DNA of 64,000 bases from Cadophora sp. MPI-SDFR-AT-0126 (GCA_020747065.1 JAGMVK010000016.1:1240001-1304000); one strand, 5' to 3'; positions 20,671 through 32,291 are shown, counted from the stretch's first letter. Notes: generated by a model from the sequence alone, not told the origin. A program made the numbers and translations.

Positions 20671-23600
20671 CAGTGTTCCCAATAGTATTTCCCGTATTTT
20701 GATATGCCCCACTCTAGTAGTAATAATATTAATTTAAAGATATAGTATAGTAATAATATTATTTCTAAAATACTAGGCTATATTAGTATAAAATTTGAAT
20801 ATTAGTTATCACTAGCTTATATACTATAATACAGATTACGAGGTAAAAGAAAGGGTAATATACCTTCTAAGGAGAGCTTCAATCTTTAATTAAGGGGGCT
20901 AAGAGGGAGCTAAGAGCTTACCTATAGCCTTCTTTTCTTCTTCAGAGCTTTCCTTGCTCTTTAACTTAAATTATAAGAGGATTCGAGGTTAAAGTAAGTC
21001 TAAGAGAAGCTAGAATTATATTTTAACTATTCAGAAGCTATCCCTTAATTCCCTTAGATTCCTTTTATATACCTGCGCCTTCTAGAGCTCTCCCGGGTCT
21101 TAGATATATACTTATTTAAGTATAATTTAATGTATATTACTGTACCCGGATTTTTCTAAAAACCTTATAGAAATAAAGATATATTATATTTATACCCTTT
21201 AAGTATCCGCTATCTCCTAGATATATGATTTAGATATTACATTACCTGTTTTTAGTAAGAAAATCTATACTTTTCTATGCTTAGAACCTTCCTAGATCTC
21301 TCTAGAAATAAGAGAATATCTATTACTTAACTTTAGACTATTCTAGACTTATTCCTTCTCTTATTTTATAATTCCGAACCTTATTTTTGTTAATATTAAA
21401 GGGGGAAAATAGCTTAATTATAGTACTTAAATAGCTTAAAGGAAATAAGGATATTTATAGATTTATAAAATATAGCTTTACAGATGAGTTTAAGGATCCT
21501 AGATATAGAAATTAGTTGATTTTTGCCTAAAAAAGGAGATTAAATCAATACCTAAATCACGGAAAAAGCGAAGGAAGCTATACGGGGTATACTTACCTTA
21601 AATACCGTATATATACTCCTAGAGCCTCTTTTACTGTACTACAGCAAATATTAATAATATCTTTATTAAACTATTACCTCTAAGTACTTCTTTCTTCTAT
21701 TATACGTTAATATATTATCTTTAACTTTTATTATGTTATTAATTCTTACTAAACCTCTATTAGATTTATTATCGGAATTCGCTTTTAATAGCGATATAAA
21801 GTAGGAGGAACCTATTCTAAAGATTATTAATATATTAAGAGAAGTAGTTAATCTTATAGAAGAAGTAAGCTAAAGTAATTTCAGCTCTAGAGGTTAATCT
21901 TAAGATGAAAGTTAACTTATTAATTCCTTCTCTTAAAACTCCTTTAATTTAGTTTTAAACGATATAAGTAACTAGCGGCAAAATAAGCTCCTTACGATTA
22001 AAAGTAATGAAGAAGAGCGCTATTAAACCTCTTATATATAGAGCTATATACTAAATACTAATCCTTAGTATATATACTGTAATAAACACTGGTAAATCAA
22101 GTAGCACTATATATATTACTCTTATTATTATTAAGAGTCGGGAGGGACCAGAATTATTAATTCTTATCTTTAGGAGAAACACGGAGTAGTTAAGAGCTCT
22201 TTACGTTAGGAGAAGAAGAATCGAGTACGTAGAGCTATTAAGAAAGCTATAGATGCTATTATAGAAACCGAAGGTTATAGGAAACACTGAATAAAGACTC
22301 TAAAATCTATCGTAAATAAGTATAAGATTAATCCTTATATACTTAAGCTCTTAATAGTTTATTAGTTTACCTTTAATTCCCTTCCTTTAGTAATAGTTAA
22401 AAGTAAGGAATTTCGAGCTATACTAGCCTATGTTAATAAAGATATTAGAGGCTAGTTACCTACCTCTGGAGATATAGTAAAGAAATGGATTCTTTATTAC
22501 TTTATTACTAAGAAGGTAAAGAAGATAGTCTTCTTAAAGAGAGTTAGGTCTTTAATCTATATCAGTTATAATCTTATAATCTCTATTAATAGTCTTCTAA
22601 TAATAGCTTAGTTTACTTACTATATTAGTGGAAATAGCGAATTAATAATAGAACCTCTTACCTTTAAAGAAATTAATGGAAATCACGATTAAGAGAACCT
22701 TACAAAGGTAATAATAGAGGTAATAATAGAGTAGTAGATTGGAGAGAGGCTTAGTTATTTTATTATAGATAATATAAGTATTAATAACACTATATTGCAA
22801 CAGCTTTCTGTCTATAAATTAAGGCTCTTTCCCTGCGCTTTAATTAGTGGCAGAATCTCACCGCCTGCCTATTCTAGTGAAGCACGTCTCTCTTACTAAC
22901 TAATCCCCTTAACTTTAAGATCTCTTTAATAACTTCCATATTAACTACGATCCTGAAGAGCACTGATTATATTACTATAGCTATATACTTAACCTTACTA
23001 ATAACGCCTTCCTTTTTAAGACTTAAGGTAAAGCTCTTACAGATTATAATAACGAATATACGGCGATAGAGGTTCTTATAGAGCTCGAATTCTTCCTTTA
23101 GTAAAAGAAAGGCACTATTAGTAAAGCTTATAATTATGCTATTAGATTTAGTCGCAGTACTCTTTGCAACTCTTATTAGCTACAGATCAGTAGTAGGAAG
23201 CTCCTAAGAAATAATAGTATAAGATGGACTTCTATATATAAGTTAGTAAGTATCTTAAATAATCCGGATATTTAAAAAGCACTATAAAAGCTATATATTC
23301 GTTATCCGGATATTATTAAACTACTTAACTAGTTAATTATAAACGATTTCGTAGAGCTCTATAAGATTAGATTCTTTCTTTAAGCTATATATAACGCTAT
23401 CCTCTTTACAGAGGGCTATAATACGACTTTGGACCGCGTCCTTTCTGTAATAGAGTTTATATTAGATCACTTTAAGAGCAGTAAAGAAGCCTATAAAAAC
23501 AACTGTTTCCTCTTACCTTATATTAATTCCGGCTAATTAAAACTTAATAACTATTATACTTTAACTAACAAATCTCCTACTTATATTACAGCTGTAGTTC

Positions 23601-24553
23601 TTAACCCTATAAAGAAGTAGTAATACTTTAAGGAGCAGTAGAAAGTAGTATACTTTAATTAGTTAGAAACTTAGAAAATTAAGATAGAATAGTTATAAGA
23701 ATATTAATATAAGGTATTCTTTTATATTTTACTTCTTTAATCTTATAAGATTATATACTAATTAAAAGGTTTCTTAAATTAGGACCTAGCTCTTAATCTT
23801 TTATTGAATTTCCCTTTAATAAAACTAATAAATAATACTTATATTACTTACCTCCAGTGTAAGGAGTAAGCTAAGGCTATACTTAACAAATATACCCTTT
23901 ACCTCTTCACTCCACCTCTTACCTCCAATACTCGTAACCCTCGTAAGTAGTAGCTAGAGCCTGCGCAATAGTATACCTTCCCTAATCTCTCTTGAATAGT
24001 GCTTAATATACTATTAATTCTAGCTATATTATCTAAATACGAATGCCTCTTTTCTGCCACTAAAATCACTATAATAGACCAACGGAATTATATAGGGATT
24101 AAGGTTATAGAAGCTTTGGAATACTTAAAGTATTAACTATACCTTAAGAGTTAAATAATTAGTATAATCTGTATCAATTCTTAAGATCCAGAACTCTTTA
24201 GGTATATTATTTCCATTATTTTTACTATATAATTCGTAGATTTAGGTTATCCGGATACTTAGCTCTCTTAATATAGTCTCTATATTACTTTAATATCGTT
24301 AGTTTCCTTATATTCTTTAAATTAAAGCTATCTCTTTCTTTTAACTAGCGTAAGGTTTTTACATTACTTTACACTTAGTAGTCTATTTTAGGCTTAGTGC
24401 AGTATTTCCTTATATTGCAATATATCCCCGTACAATACAGTATTATCACTCCCCCTACCAATACGTACGGTCTCAAGAATACTATACGCCGTACGTATAA
24501 GACCACCTAAATACTGAGCTAGTAATACAGAACGTATACTATTGGGAACACTG
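20671..24553 (+). mobile_element. hAT-superfamily DNA transposon, 3883 bp, RIP-degraded
   Basis: The ends are perfect 18-bp inverted repeats (CAGTGTTCCCAATAGTAT at 20671-20688 and its reverse complement at 24536-24553), flanked by identical 8-bp duplications. The CAGTG start and 8-bp duplication are hAT hallmarks. The interior is strongly AT-rich and carries the remains of a transposase on the plus strand. The element interrupts a minus-strand SF1 helicase gene. The ends have survived far better than the interior, so the insertion remains exactly mappable. Confidence 0.93.
21950..24180 (+). pseudogene. hAT transposase remnant
   Basis: Pieces of a hAT transposase can be read in the plus-strand frames with many TAG/TAA stops. 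One is the block around 22560-22810, with LTFKEINGNHDxENLTKVI then ERLSYFIIDNISINNTIL, equivalent to the family's GDKLGWFMLDNASNND. Another is a C-terminal dimerisation block at about 24010-24135, with YECLFSATKITI followed by DQRNYIG and EALEYLK, equivalent to ECERVFSSAKxLITDxRNxL...EAxECLK. A degraded BED-finger-like region may lie near 22075-22180. The stops fall mainly at expected Gln and Trp codons, as RIP produces. The boundaries are approximate. Confidence 0.7.
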
Positions 24554-24561
24554 ATTGTAGA
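24554..24561 (+). repeat. 8-bp target-site duplication of the hAT element (right copy)
   Basis: ATTGTAGA directly follows the right inverted repeat and is identical to 20663-20670. Confidence 0.92.
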
Positions 24562-25510
24562 TGCGTCCAGACTCAGGGTATGGAGCGTTGTCGGAGATCA
24601 GGTTTGGTGGAAGTTGGGAAACATCTCCTGCGAGAATGAGTTTTTGCTTTCCACTCTTCCAAACAGCGAGGATCTCAGGCTCTGTGGAGGTTCCAGCTTC
24701 GTCGACAGCAACGAGACCGCATCGGCATGTGGACTTCTTGCCGAAGGTCGCACCAATTGTTATCGTGGAAGAGACGAGATCGGCCACATTGAGAATGTCT
24801 TCGATCAACTTCTTGGCTTCCTTCTTGATGTCGCTGGACTCCTCCTTTGTGCGATCGCTGCATTTCTTGAGCATGATGTCCTTGAGCTTGGCGTACTTCT
24901 TCTCGTCCTTGCGCAGCTCCAAGAGCTTTGTATTGCTGGTTTCGAGAACGCCGAGAATTTTGCATATCACACCTGCGGCGAAGATCGAGAGTCAGACTGC
25001 CAAGATTGTTGACTACGGCGTTCGTAGAGTGTCTCGATATCAACGAGATCCTCAGCGACAACACATGCCTGAGGTAACTGAACGAGAGTTGTTGTTTTCT
25101 AGTTCTCAGTGCTGCTGTCATGAGCAAGACACCTGGGAGAGCCTTCTTGGCAAAGGACATGATCTCGGCCTCTTGCTTGTCGGTGCGAGGTGAATCAAGA
25201 TTTCGATGACTTGATCGTTAGTGAGGTTCTCGAAGAAATCGCAGCAGTATAAATGACTGGGGCCGGATTTTGTCAGAAGATTGCGCACTTGCACATGGCC
25301 AGGTGGAGGAGGTGAGGGGTCCTCTGCTCGTTATTGTCAACTGGATTGTTATCGGATTGATTCTTTCCTTTCGACGACTATTCCTTATGAAGAGGTGAAA
25401 GTTCGTGTAGGGTATTGATATTCAACTTGGTAGACGGGGCCACTTTGAGGCGGATAGACGAGGGAGGAGCATCGGTAAGCCGCTTGTCGGACACGTCGAA
25501 GACAAGCTTC
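24562..25510 (-). pseudogene. SF1 helicase pseudogene, N-terminal part (right of the hAT insertion)
   Basis: On the minus strand, 24562-24970 encodes LVAVDEAGTSTEPEILAVW (the Walker B/DEAG motif II) and KLILAGDVSQLPP (motif III, GDxxQLPP) of a UPF1/DNA2-like SF1 helicase. It is preceded by a Lys/Glu-rich linker (SSDIKKEAKKLIEDILN). Upstream, about 24980-25300, come fragments such as ALPGVLLMTAALRT in a different frame. Further upstream (to about 25510) the coding signal is broken by stops, and no Walker A loop is readable. The C-terminal half is at 19960-20662. Confidence 0.68.
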
Positions 25511-25746
25511 TTGTACACTCAGAGATGCCTTCAATAGCTCCTCAATCCATCGTACTCACGCTACAGGATTTCAGGGGCTTAATACAGTTAGAATGTGTAA
25601 TATTCACCTGCTGAATGTCAATGGCAGCTCCTGAAGTGCTTTAGCTTCCGGCGGGACTTGGGACTGCAACCATTTTATCATGTTGGAAAAACCAAACGAG
25701 ATTCCAAATCGAGACTAAAGCCAAAATGAACAATAGGCACAACTCT

Positions 25747-27950
25747 CTAATACAAGCCAAGGTCTATGTAGAACGCATCTGTACTTGGATCGCGACCCAA
25801 ATAACCTCTCAAACTTCTCTTGTGATCCCCACTACCACCCTTCTCGAGAACGAGTCTACGATACCTTCTCCCCTCTTTCTTATTCAGAACATTTCCCTTG
25901 AAACGAGTATAGAACATGTCTGTAGAGTAAACCTGTGAACTGTTTGTTCATTAGCAAACATTTCAAGAATTGGCAACATCAGACTTGCAAGAGGTAACTG
26001 TAATAACCTGCATCGTATTCAGTCATAAGATGGCCAATCGAAGCAAAGAACGAACTCCACTCATTGCTTTTGTCGGAAATATCAAACATCTGATACTCCT
26101 TGATCAGTTCGTTGTACTCCTTTACTAGATCCATGTTCTCAAGATTCTTCCGACTCTCCGAATGGTGTATTTTCATGTCGAACATTGCTAGCAGGATTTG
26201 GCCGAGGAGGAAGTTGGGCTTCTCGCAATATTTAGACCCAATTATCTCTTCAATCATCTTATTCGGGATCTCCACAGGTGGTTGGGGCTTTCCAGTGGAA
26301 GTCTTGTTCCATATTTCGAGGTACTGTGGGGAGATGGAAGCATAATGTCGGCCTAGTGATTTCAAAAATGACGGAGTCCAACACCAGTTCTCCAGCATCT
26401 GACTTGGGGCTTCGCCGAAATCGAGAGCGGTATTCGTACCATGAAATCGCGAGTATGTTGCTTTTGACACCAGATTATGAATGCCATGACCAAGCTCATG
26501 GAAGAGCATGACGAGATTGTGCTGGGTAAGCAAACTAGGTCTCGTCGGGTTTGGTTTGGCGAAGCTACAAAAAAGAACTGTACTAGGGTAGTGTCTTGTG
26601 CCGTCTTCCCGGGTGAATCCCTGTTTAGGGTCAGTTGATACCAAGGAGACGATGGTAACAATTGCATACTGGTTCCAGAGTGTAGTTGAAATCCCCTGCA
26701 TCCTTACCTACTCTCGCAAACAAGTCAAGGTACAGATACCCCAAGAATCCACCACCGAGCTCTTCCTCATCCCAAACACTATACACCCGCACCTCTGTAT
26801 CCCATACAATGTTTTCATTTGGGATTTCTTCAAAGAAAAGACCAAATAGTGCTTCCAAATGGCTTAGCATCCCTTCAATTGTCGTCTGTAACTCGAAATA
26901 CTCGGCTACCGTTTTTCTATCTATTGATTGTAGCTTCTTCGTAAGTTGGCGATTATAGAATGCATAGTCCCAGGGGTAGAAATGGCCATCGGAGCTCTCC
27001 CCTCTTGATTCTAAGTCTGTCTTTTTCAGTTCCTTCAACATGTCAAGTTCCTTCTTCCCACTCGTAACGAGCCGCGACCTCAACTCTTCCAAAAACGCAA
27101 TCACCGTTTCTGGTGTCTTGGCCATCCTACTCTCAAGCTGCAGCGTAGCATGACTAGCATAACCCAACAATTTGGCAGCTTCATTGCACAGTATTACTGC
27201 TTCTTTCAGTAGAGGCACGTTTTGGACGTGTTCGTTGCTCCTGGCAACTTCAAACTTTTTACGCGCCTCACCGCTCCTCACATACACAAATATATCACAA
27301 TGGTCTGGTTCATTCAGACATATCCGTACCTTTCCATTATTTTTTCCGTCACTATTCTCCAGCCTGGACAGGATTTCTTCCGGAGCACCGTCAAGTTCAT
27401 TGAGAGTGAACCAGATATCTTCAGCGTCAGCCATTCTGTTCCTTTGAAACTCGATCGTAAGATGATTGATCCGCTTTTTGATGGCCTGGAAACGCAGTCG
27501 ATCTGGTCCGTCGGGAATGTTCAGGCCGTTTCTGGTGAAACTCTGATGCATTCTCTCTATCATTTGCTGTGATTCCGGATCGATGTCCTCGCGTCTTTCC
27601 CTGATGATATGCACAAGGTTGTAGAGCTCCTGGTTCTTGGTTCTCTCAGAGCGGAAGTCGTCTAGAAGTTTTCGCGCATCGGTTGATGCCCTGCCAATGT
27701 CCAGATGAGTCGATGTCACTTCATAAAGGGTGAGGGTTGGAGCGTGGAGGCGAATGGAATTGTCGATGTGGGCCAAGCAAATAATTGTATGGGTGAAAGT
27801 CGCATCTCCAGCGTGAAATTTTCGAACAAGTTGGTCCTGTGCTTCACGCCAGTGTTTGATCAACATCTCTGTCCGTTTGAGAATTTCCATAGGTGTCTGA
27901 AGAATTGTTCGAGGGGCCTGAGGAGCTTCTCTCGGGAATTTTGACTCCAT
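25747..27950 (-). CDS. M3-family zinc oligopeptidase (thimet oligopeptidase/saccharolysin-like), about 700 aa
   Basis: Three minus-strand exons (27950-26670, 26620-25985, 25932-25747) are joined by introns of 49 and 52 bp. The second intron restores the conserved end YYSYLLQ|VYSTDMFYTRF and the C-terminal LGRDPSTDAFYIDLGLY. The zinc site is FHELGHGIH (HExxH), with the third ligand in GEAPSQMLENW. The usual GTRHYPST and YSRFHGT segments are present. The frame is open to ATG 28043, but I prefer ATG 27950 (MESKFPREAPQAP), which matches the start of relatives; the longer form would add a hydrophobic leader. It cleaves short peptides. It sits next to the UstYa-type genes, and such a peptidase could trim a RiPP. 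As far as I recall, an M3 peptidase occurs in the phomopsin cluster (unverified). A housekeeping role is also possible. Confidence 0.9.
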
Positions 27951-28345
27951 GTCGATGGTGGAACTGGGAAGGTCGGATAATATGATAGCGTGTTGGAGGA
28001 AGACAGAAAGGAAAAGCTGCAGGTCTTTGAAGAATCGATGCATTAAAAGTTGTCACAATACTTTGCTCTCACTATGGCCTGAACAGTACCCAAAAATTCA
28101 GGCAAGTATGATTACTTGACACTTTTGAGACTGACGTAAGACTTGTATACTTCGTCTTACTATGTGGAAGCTAGCTAGCAGCCAGTGCAAAGTTGCTGGT
28201 GATTGATCATAGATACAAGTCTTCGATCCCAATCAAATATTTAATAAAATGGTCATCTCTCACGAGGTTTTAATCCCACTTATGATTACAACTTTACTTC
28301 AAAAGTATGATATTGATATATTTCCACAGCTATGTCCAAGACAAT
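27951..28345. other. Intergenic region between the oligopeptidase and the first UstYa-like gene
   Basis: The region lies upstream of the oligopeptidase start and downstream of the stop of the minus-strand gene at 28346. It is mildly AT-rich, and no gene is seen. Confidence 0.45.
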
Positions 28346-29029
28346 TCAATGATGCTCGAAGCTTTGTGAAGTCATGACTCCATCTATCACTCTATACCAC
28401 CCTGCCTTGCTCGGTCCATGGTTTGATACCGGGCACTCTACGAACTTTGTAAAAATAATCGTGTTCGTTTCATTGATGGCGCTCTTATGATCCATGAGCA
28501 TCAGCTCACAATGCTCCGTATGCATCATACTCCTAATGTATCCATCCAGTACCGCCCCCCTCAATGCTGCCCTGTGCATTTTCCTCCACATATACGTGCA
28601 ATGATACATATGGTATTCTTGTGTCACGTAAAGCTGAGAATAATCTCCAGCCAGTACGGATCCCATCTCGACAGCATGCATTCCTCCTGAATCCAGGAAC
28701 CACTCCCAGTCACGCAGTGCCAGAAACTGCTGCGAGAGCTCTCCGTCATAACAAGCCTCTGGAAGCCATGCAAATGAAATCACATCGAAGTGGCACCCAA
28801 GAGATACCGCATCGGCTGCCGAGATGCCACAACTTTCAGGATTCTGGGTGCTATTCCTTCGATCGAGATATACATATACCGCAGCGAGGGAAAAGACAAC
28901 TGCGGTGATAGCAGCAAAGAGACGTCGTGAATGAGGCCATCGGTAATTTGAACCAATGTCGATCCCCTTAGACTCTCGCTCCCAGGGCACTTCCGTGCTA
29001 TTTCGGTTCGGCAATGCACCATACGGCAT
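28346..29029 (-). CDS. Divergent UstYa-like membrane protein with paired HxxHC motifs, 227 aa
   Basis: This is a single exon. Residues about 36-56 form one transmembrane helix after a charged N-terminus. It is followed by the signature CGISAADAVSLGCHFD (Cys-Gly-x6-GC-x-FD) and FAWLPEACYD. Two HxxHC motifs follow: HMYHC at residues 140-144 and HTEHC at 170-174. Paired HxxHC motifs are the hallmark of the UstYa/DUF3328 oxidases that form ether or C-C bridges in fungal RiPPs. The CG...GC.FD ectodomain differs from classical DUF3328 and is shared with the genes at 36919 and 38031. It probably sits in the secretory-pathway membrane with its catalytic domain in the lumen, acting on a precursor peptide. 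The oxidase role is inferred. Confidence 0.8.
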   Translation of the reverse strand: MPYGALPNRNSTEVPWERESKGIDIGSNYRWPHSRRLFAAITAVVFSLAAVYVYLDRRNSTQNPESCGISAADAVSLGCHFDVISFAWLPEACYDGELSQQFLALRDWEWFLDSGGMHAVEMGSVLAGDYSQLYVTQEYHMYHCTYMWRKMHRAALRGAVLDGYIRSMMHTEHCELMLMDHKSAINETNTIIFTKFVECPVSNHGPSKAGWYRVIDGVMTSQSFEHH

Positions 29030-29579
29030 TTCGACTTAAATTCCTCCAACCCTGAGAAGTTTCGTGAGATGGCTACTCAATGGTTTCGTCAATCAGGGCT
29101 CATCACTTACCTTCGTCGTGGTGGTATTCTCGTAGCTTCAAATCTGTGGAGTGCAATATTGCTACGAGCAGGAGAAAGGTTGAACTATTATCTCAAGCTC
29201 ACACCTCTGTCATAGGGTACATGGATTAGATACAGCCCACTAACGGCACGGTGGAATTGAAGAGCCAGGTGAGACTGTTAGCAACTCGGGTACATGACTT
29301 AGGTGCACATCTCGTAATCCACGGCTAAATGGGGTCCCCATTAATGACTGTCGAAGGCTTACGTGGAACGTCATGTAAAGTGATACAGGAAACCTCGGAC
29401 CAATGCACCACGAGAGCTCATTACATTCAACTTGGTTGCTTACACGGCGCTTGGTTTTCTATGCACCAGGTTCGGTACAGGGGTCACATCGTCCCCACGG
29501 CCTACCTTGAAGCATTGTTTTTCTGTTCACAACGGACAAACATCTCGTCCAAATTCTGTTCTTCTATCTTCTCCCGACC
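29030..29579. promoter_or_regulatory. Divergent promoter region between two UstYa-like genes
   Basis: The 550 bp separate the divergent starts at 29029 (minus) and 29580 (plus), so one shared control region could co-regulate both. It contains a match to the ToxE tox-box at 29061-29070. No gene was seen in it. Confidence 0.5.
29061..29070 (-). promoter_or_regulatory. Candidate tox-box (ATCTCACGAA on the minus strand)
   Basis: TTCGTGAGAT on the plus strand is the reverse complement of ATCTCACGAA, which fits the ToxE consensus ATCTCNCGNA as I remember it. It lies 32 bp upstream of the start of the minus-strand UstYa-like gene. It is the only full match I found by eye in the cluster, so it may be chance. 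Confidence 0.3.
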
Positions 29580-30700
29580 ATGTCATCATCATCTTTTGAT
29601 TCCGACGACCGCGAAGTGTCTGAGAAAACACTCCTCGATCCTTCGCCAATAGAAGCAAACGTGGCCTCCTGGAGCAAAACAGGCAAAAGAAAATTACAAA
29701 CTTGCCTTTGCCTTCCATGGCTCATATCTCTCATCTTGTTGATTACTGTCGTTTTACAATGGAGACTGACGAGGCCGGTGGACTGTCGAAAAGCCACTTT
29801 CTGGAAAGATCATGAAATTGGTACGTGAGCTTATCTGGTCTTGATCTTTAGATGCCTAGTGTTGTGTTTAACGAATAGGAACTTGAACAGAAGGTGCCAA
29901 GCGCGAAGTTGTTCCCAAGCTGAAAGAAGTTAATTTCACTGGGGGTCTGAAAATACAGCCAGGAATTGGTCTGTACCGTGACCAACACCCAGATCTACCT
30001 ACCTATGTTGGGCCGCCCTCCCCTGAAATTGATGCCGCGTGGTTGAAGCTCATAGAACGTAAGAGTTCGATTAAAATTTGTTGCCAATTCTGCAAACTTA
30101 TCACCATTTAGCACTGGATATTTTCTTGACCATGGATGAGGCGGAGGTAATGGGAACAGAAGGGATGGGCATTGAACCTGCCTCGGGCTTGTACATGGCA
30201 ATGTGAGTTCACCGTGTCAGCTTCTCTTGCTAAGTTTTGACGGCAACTAGGCCACAAGGTCTCCACGATCTTCATTGTCTTGTAAGCGATAGTACCCATA
30301 CAGTACAGCTATGTGAAGAAAGCTGACGGATGTGAAGAATATGGTTCGCAAAGCGCTAACTCTGGACCACTATCCTGAAATGCAATCTGAAGTATTGCAA
30401 ATTCATCTGGGTGGGCTTGAGTACCCCAATGGATTAAGATCTTCAAGCTGATTTCCCACAGAACATTGCATCGATGCCATTCGACAGAGTCTCATGTGCT
30501 ACAGTGACATGACTATTATCAAGGAGCATTGGACTGAGCACAAAGGGCCGCATGGTGGAATGATTGGAGACTTTGACAACGTTCATGTCTGTCGTGATTT
30601 CGACTCAATAAGAACTTGGGTTACAAGTAGAGATGCTTACGACGACGATGTCTGGCCTTTGGTAGCTGAGAGATTGCGAGGAAATCGTCGAAGAGTATGA
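29580..30700 (+). CDS. UstYa family (DUF3328) oxidase, 280 aa
   Basis: Six exons (29580-29820, 29891-30058, 30112-30202, 30251-30281, 30338-30410, 30462-30700) have GT-AG introns of 48-70 bp, and all phases close. The N-terminus is cytosolic and charged, followed by one membrane helix (LPWLISLILLITVVLQW). The ectodomain carries the canonical DUF3328 pair: GLHDLHCLNMVRKAL (HDLHC) and IHLEHCIDAIRQSLMCYSD (HLEHC, created across an intron), ending near IKEHW. DUF3328 proteins such as UstYa/UstYb oxidatively cyclise ribosomal peptides in the secretory pathway. The neighbouring paralogues and the repeat precursor at 39591 support the same role here. Confidence 0.9.
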
Positions 30701-31339
30701 CGTTGGCGGTGGACCACTTTTTAGAACATCTTCAATTTCGCCGTTCAGGTTCGTTCAAACTAGACAATTAAGATAATGTCGTTCATTCACCAGGTAACGA
30801 TGTCATGACTGTGCAAATGGGATTTCTTTGCTATTTACTAGATAGAGCTTTGTGGTAGAACTTATTTGCAGCATAAGCGTGCCATTACTAGCAGCAGTCG
30901 ATACGCCTCAATCTGTATGTATTTGTGACGGGTTTATATGAACTTGGGTGAGCTATTACAAACTCGGCAAAACACATGATGCTCGCCACTCCTGTGATTA
31001 GACCTCTGCGCTGTGCTGTAGTAGATTTTAGTAGATTTTCTGAGACCGAGAAGCCCGATTGATTATGGCCCGAGATGTTCGCTTACCTCCTCTGTGGAGA
31101 CGGATGGCATTCCCACGTAATCCATGTAGTAAGCCTCACAGACCGATCGAACCACGAACGCAACACTTACAATGCGATGTGGAGCATGTTAAGAAGTTAA
31201 GGGGACCATTTGCTGATGTCTAGAGAAAACAATTCGGGGATAGTTCAATTCCTGATGTCGAATGTGGCCCAGATTTCAAGAAACCGTTCCTCCAGATACT
31301 GAGCCTGTTCCAAAGTTGCGGTAGCCAGTCTATACCACC
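30701..31339. other. Intergenic region between two UstYa genes
   Basis: This stretch holds the 3' UTR of the upstream gene and the promoter of the downstream gene, both on the plus strand. No ORF with a motif was seen. Confidence 0.45.
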
Positions 31340-32291
31340 ATGTTCACACACTTCAGAGGATACAGGCCACTTCGAAGAAGCGACGAGTCTGAAGACAGCA
31401 AACAAAGCTTAGTTCTATCGAGGCACTATTCTTCAGTCGCAAGAGCCACAATTGGTCTTTATATTGTGACTCTTCATATTCTACTCCTTTTCGCAAGCAT
31501 CTGTCTCTTTCAATATCAGCATAATATCAAAGCGTTACGAACTAGAATTCTGCCATCGGAACTTCGTGAGTTCAAATATCGCATGTATCATGTGTCAAGC
31601 TAACTGAGATAGAATTCGCGAAAGAGGCCATCAAATATGAAGACATTACCTTTGAACCTAGTGGTTTCTGGGAAGACGAGTCTCAGCATACCCTATTTGA
31701 AGGGTCAATGTCCAAGGAAACAGAGGAAGCATGGCAGTCACTGACAAATGGTAATTGAAAACCTGTCTTTCCAAATGTTCAAATCAATAATCATGCTCAG
31801 TCGGAATGCTCTCCCTCAGTCAAGTTGAATATGACACGTTGAATGTCACTTCCATAACGGTACCCGGAGATCCAAGTCGATATCTTGTCACTATAGAAAT
31901 GTTTCATCAACTTCACTGTCCTGTAAGCATCAAGGAAAACATTATGTACATTATGGACTGAACGTTGATCTAGCATTATATTCGCCAAAAATTATATGGT
32001 GTAGCCCCTCCAGAGAAAACTAAGCATGGAGATAAAGCACACATCGGCAAGTCAATGATTCTACGGCGCTGATCGCTTCCACGATGAGATCTAACAAGAA
32101 CAGAACATTGCATTGACTATCTTCGTCAAGTTCTCATGTGCCACGGCGATCTAACACCTATCACTCTCACTTGGAGTGATGAAATGGACTGGGTGAAGCC
32201 GAATTTCAGCATTCAGCACACTTGTAGGAACTTTCAGAGTATTTGGGATTTTGCCTTAAGTAGGAATCTTTCGGGAATCAGTATTGAATGA
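31340..32291 (+). CDS. UstYa family (DUF3328) oxidase, 248 aa
   Basis: Five exons (31340-31565, 31613-31750, 31801-31922, 31974-32046, 32104-32291) close in frame. The last intron (32047-32103) must use a GC donor (G|gcaagt) to give HIEHC. The order is a basic cytosolic tail, one membrane helix (ATIGLYIVTLHILLLFASI), a SGFW-type segment after FEP, HQLHC, then AHIEHCIDYLRQVLMCHGDL and TPITLTW. Both HxxHC motifs and the D-L-x-L-x-W-like end are canonical for DUF3328. It is a probable peptide-crosslinking oxidase of the cluster. The sequence is distinct from its neighbour, so two different oxidative steps or a heterodimer like UstYa/UstYb are possible. Confidence 0.9.
32047..32103 (+). other. 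GC-AG intron
   Basis: The donor is GCAAGT, and the acceptor AACAG is followed by AACATTGC. Using it regenerates the second HxxHC motif of the DUF3328 gene; no GT donor nearby keeps the frame. Confidence 0.8.

Noticed and set aside
24542..25193. Plus-strand frames of 156 and 210 codons
   Set aside because: Antisense to the helicase pseudogene, whose DEAG and GDxxQLPP motifs are on the minus strand.
28255..28270. ATCTCTCACGAG near the first UstYa-like gene
   Set aside because: Resembles the tox-box but spacing and final base do not fit ATCTCNCGNA.
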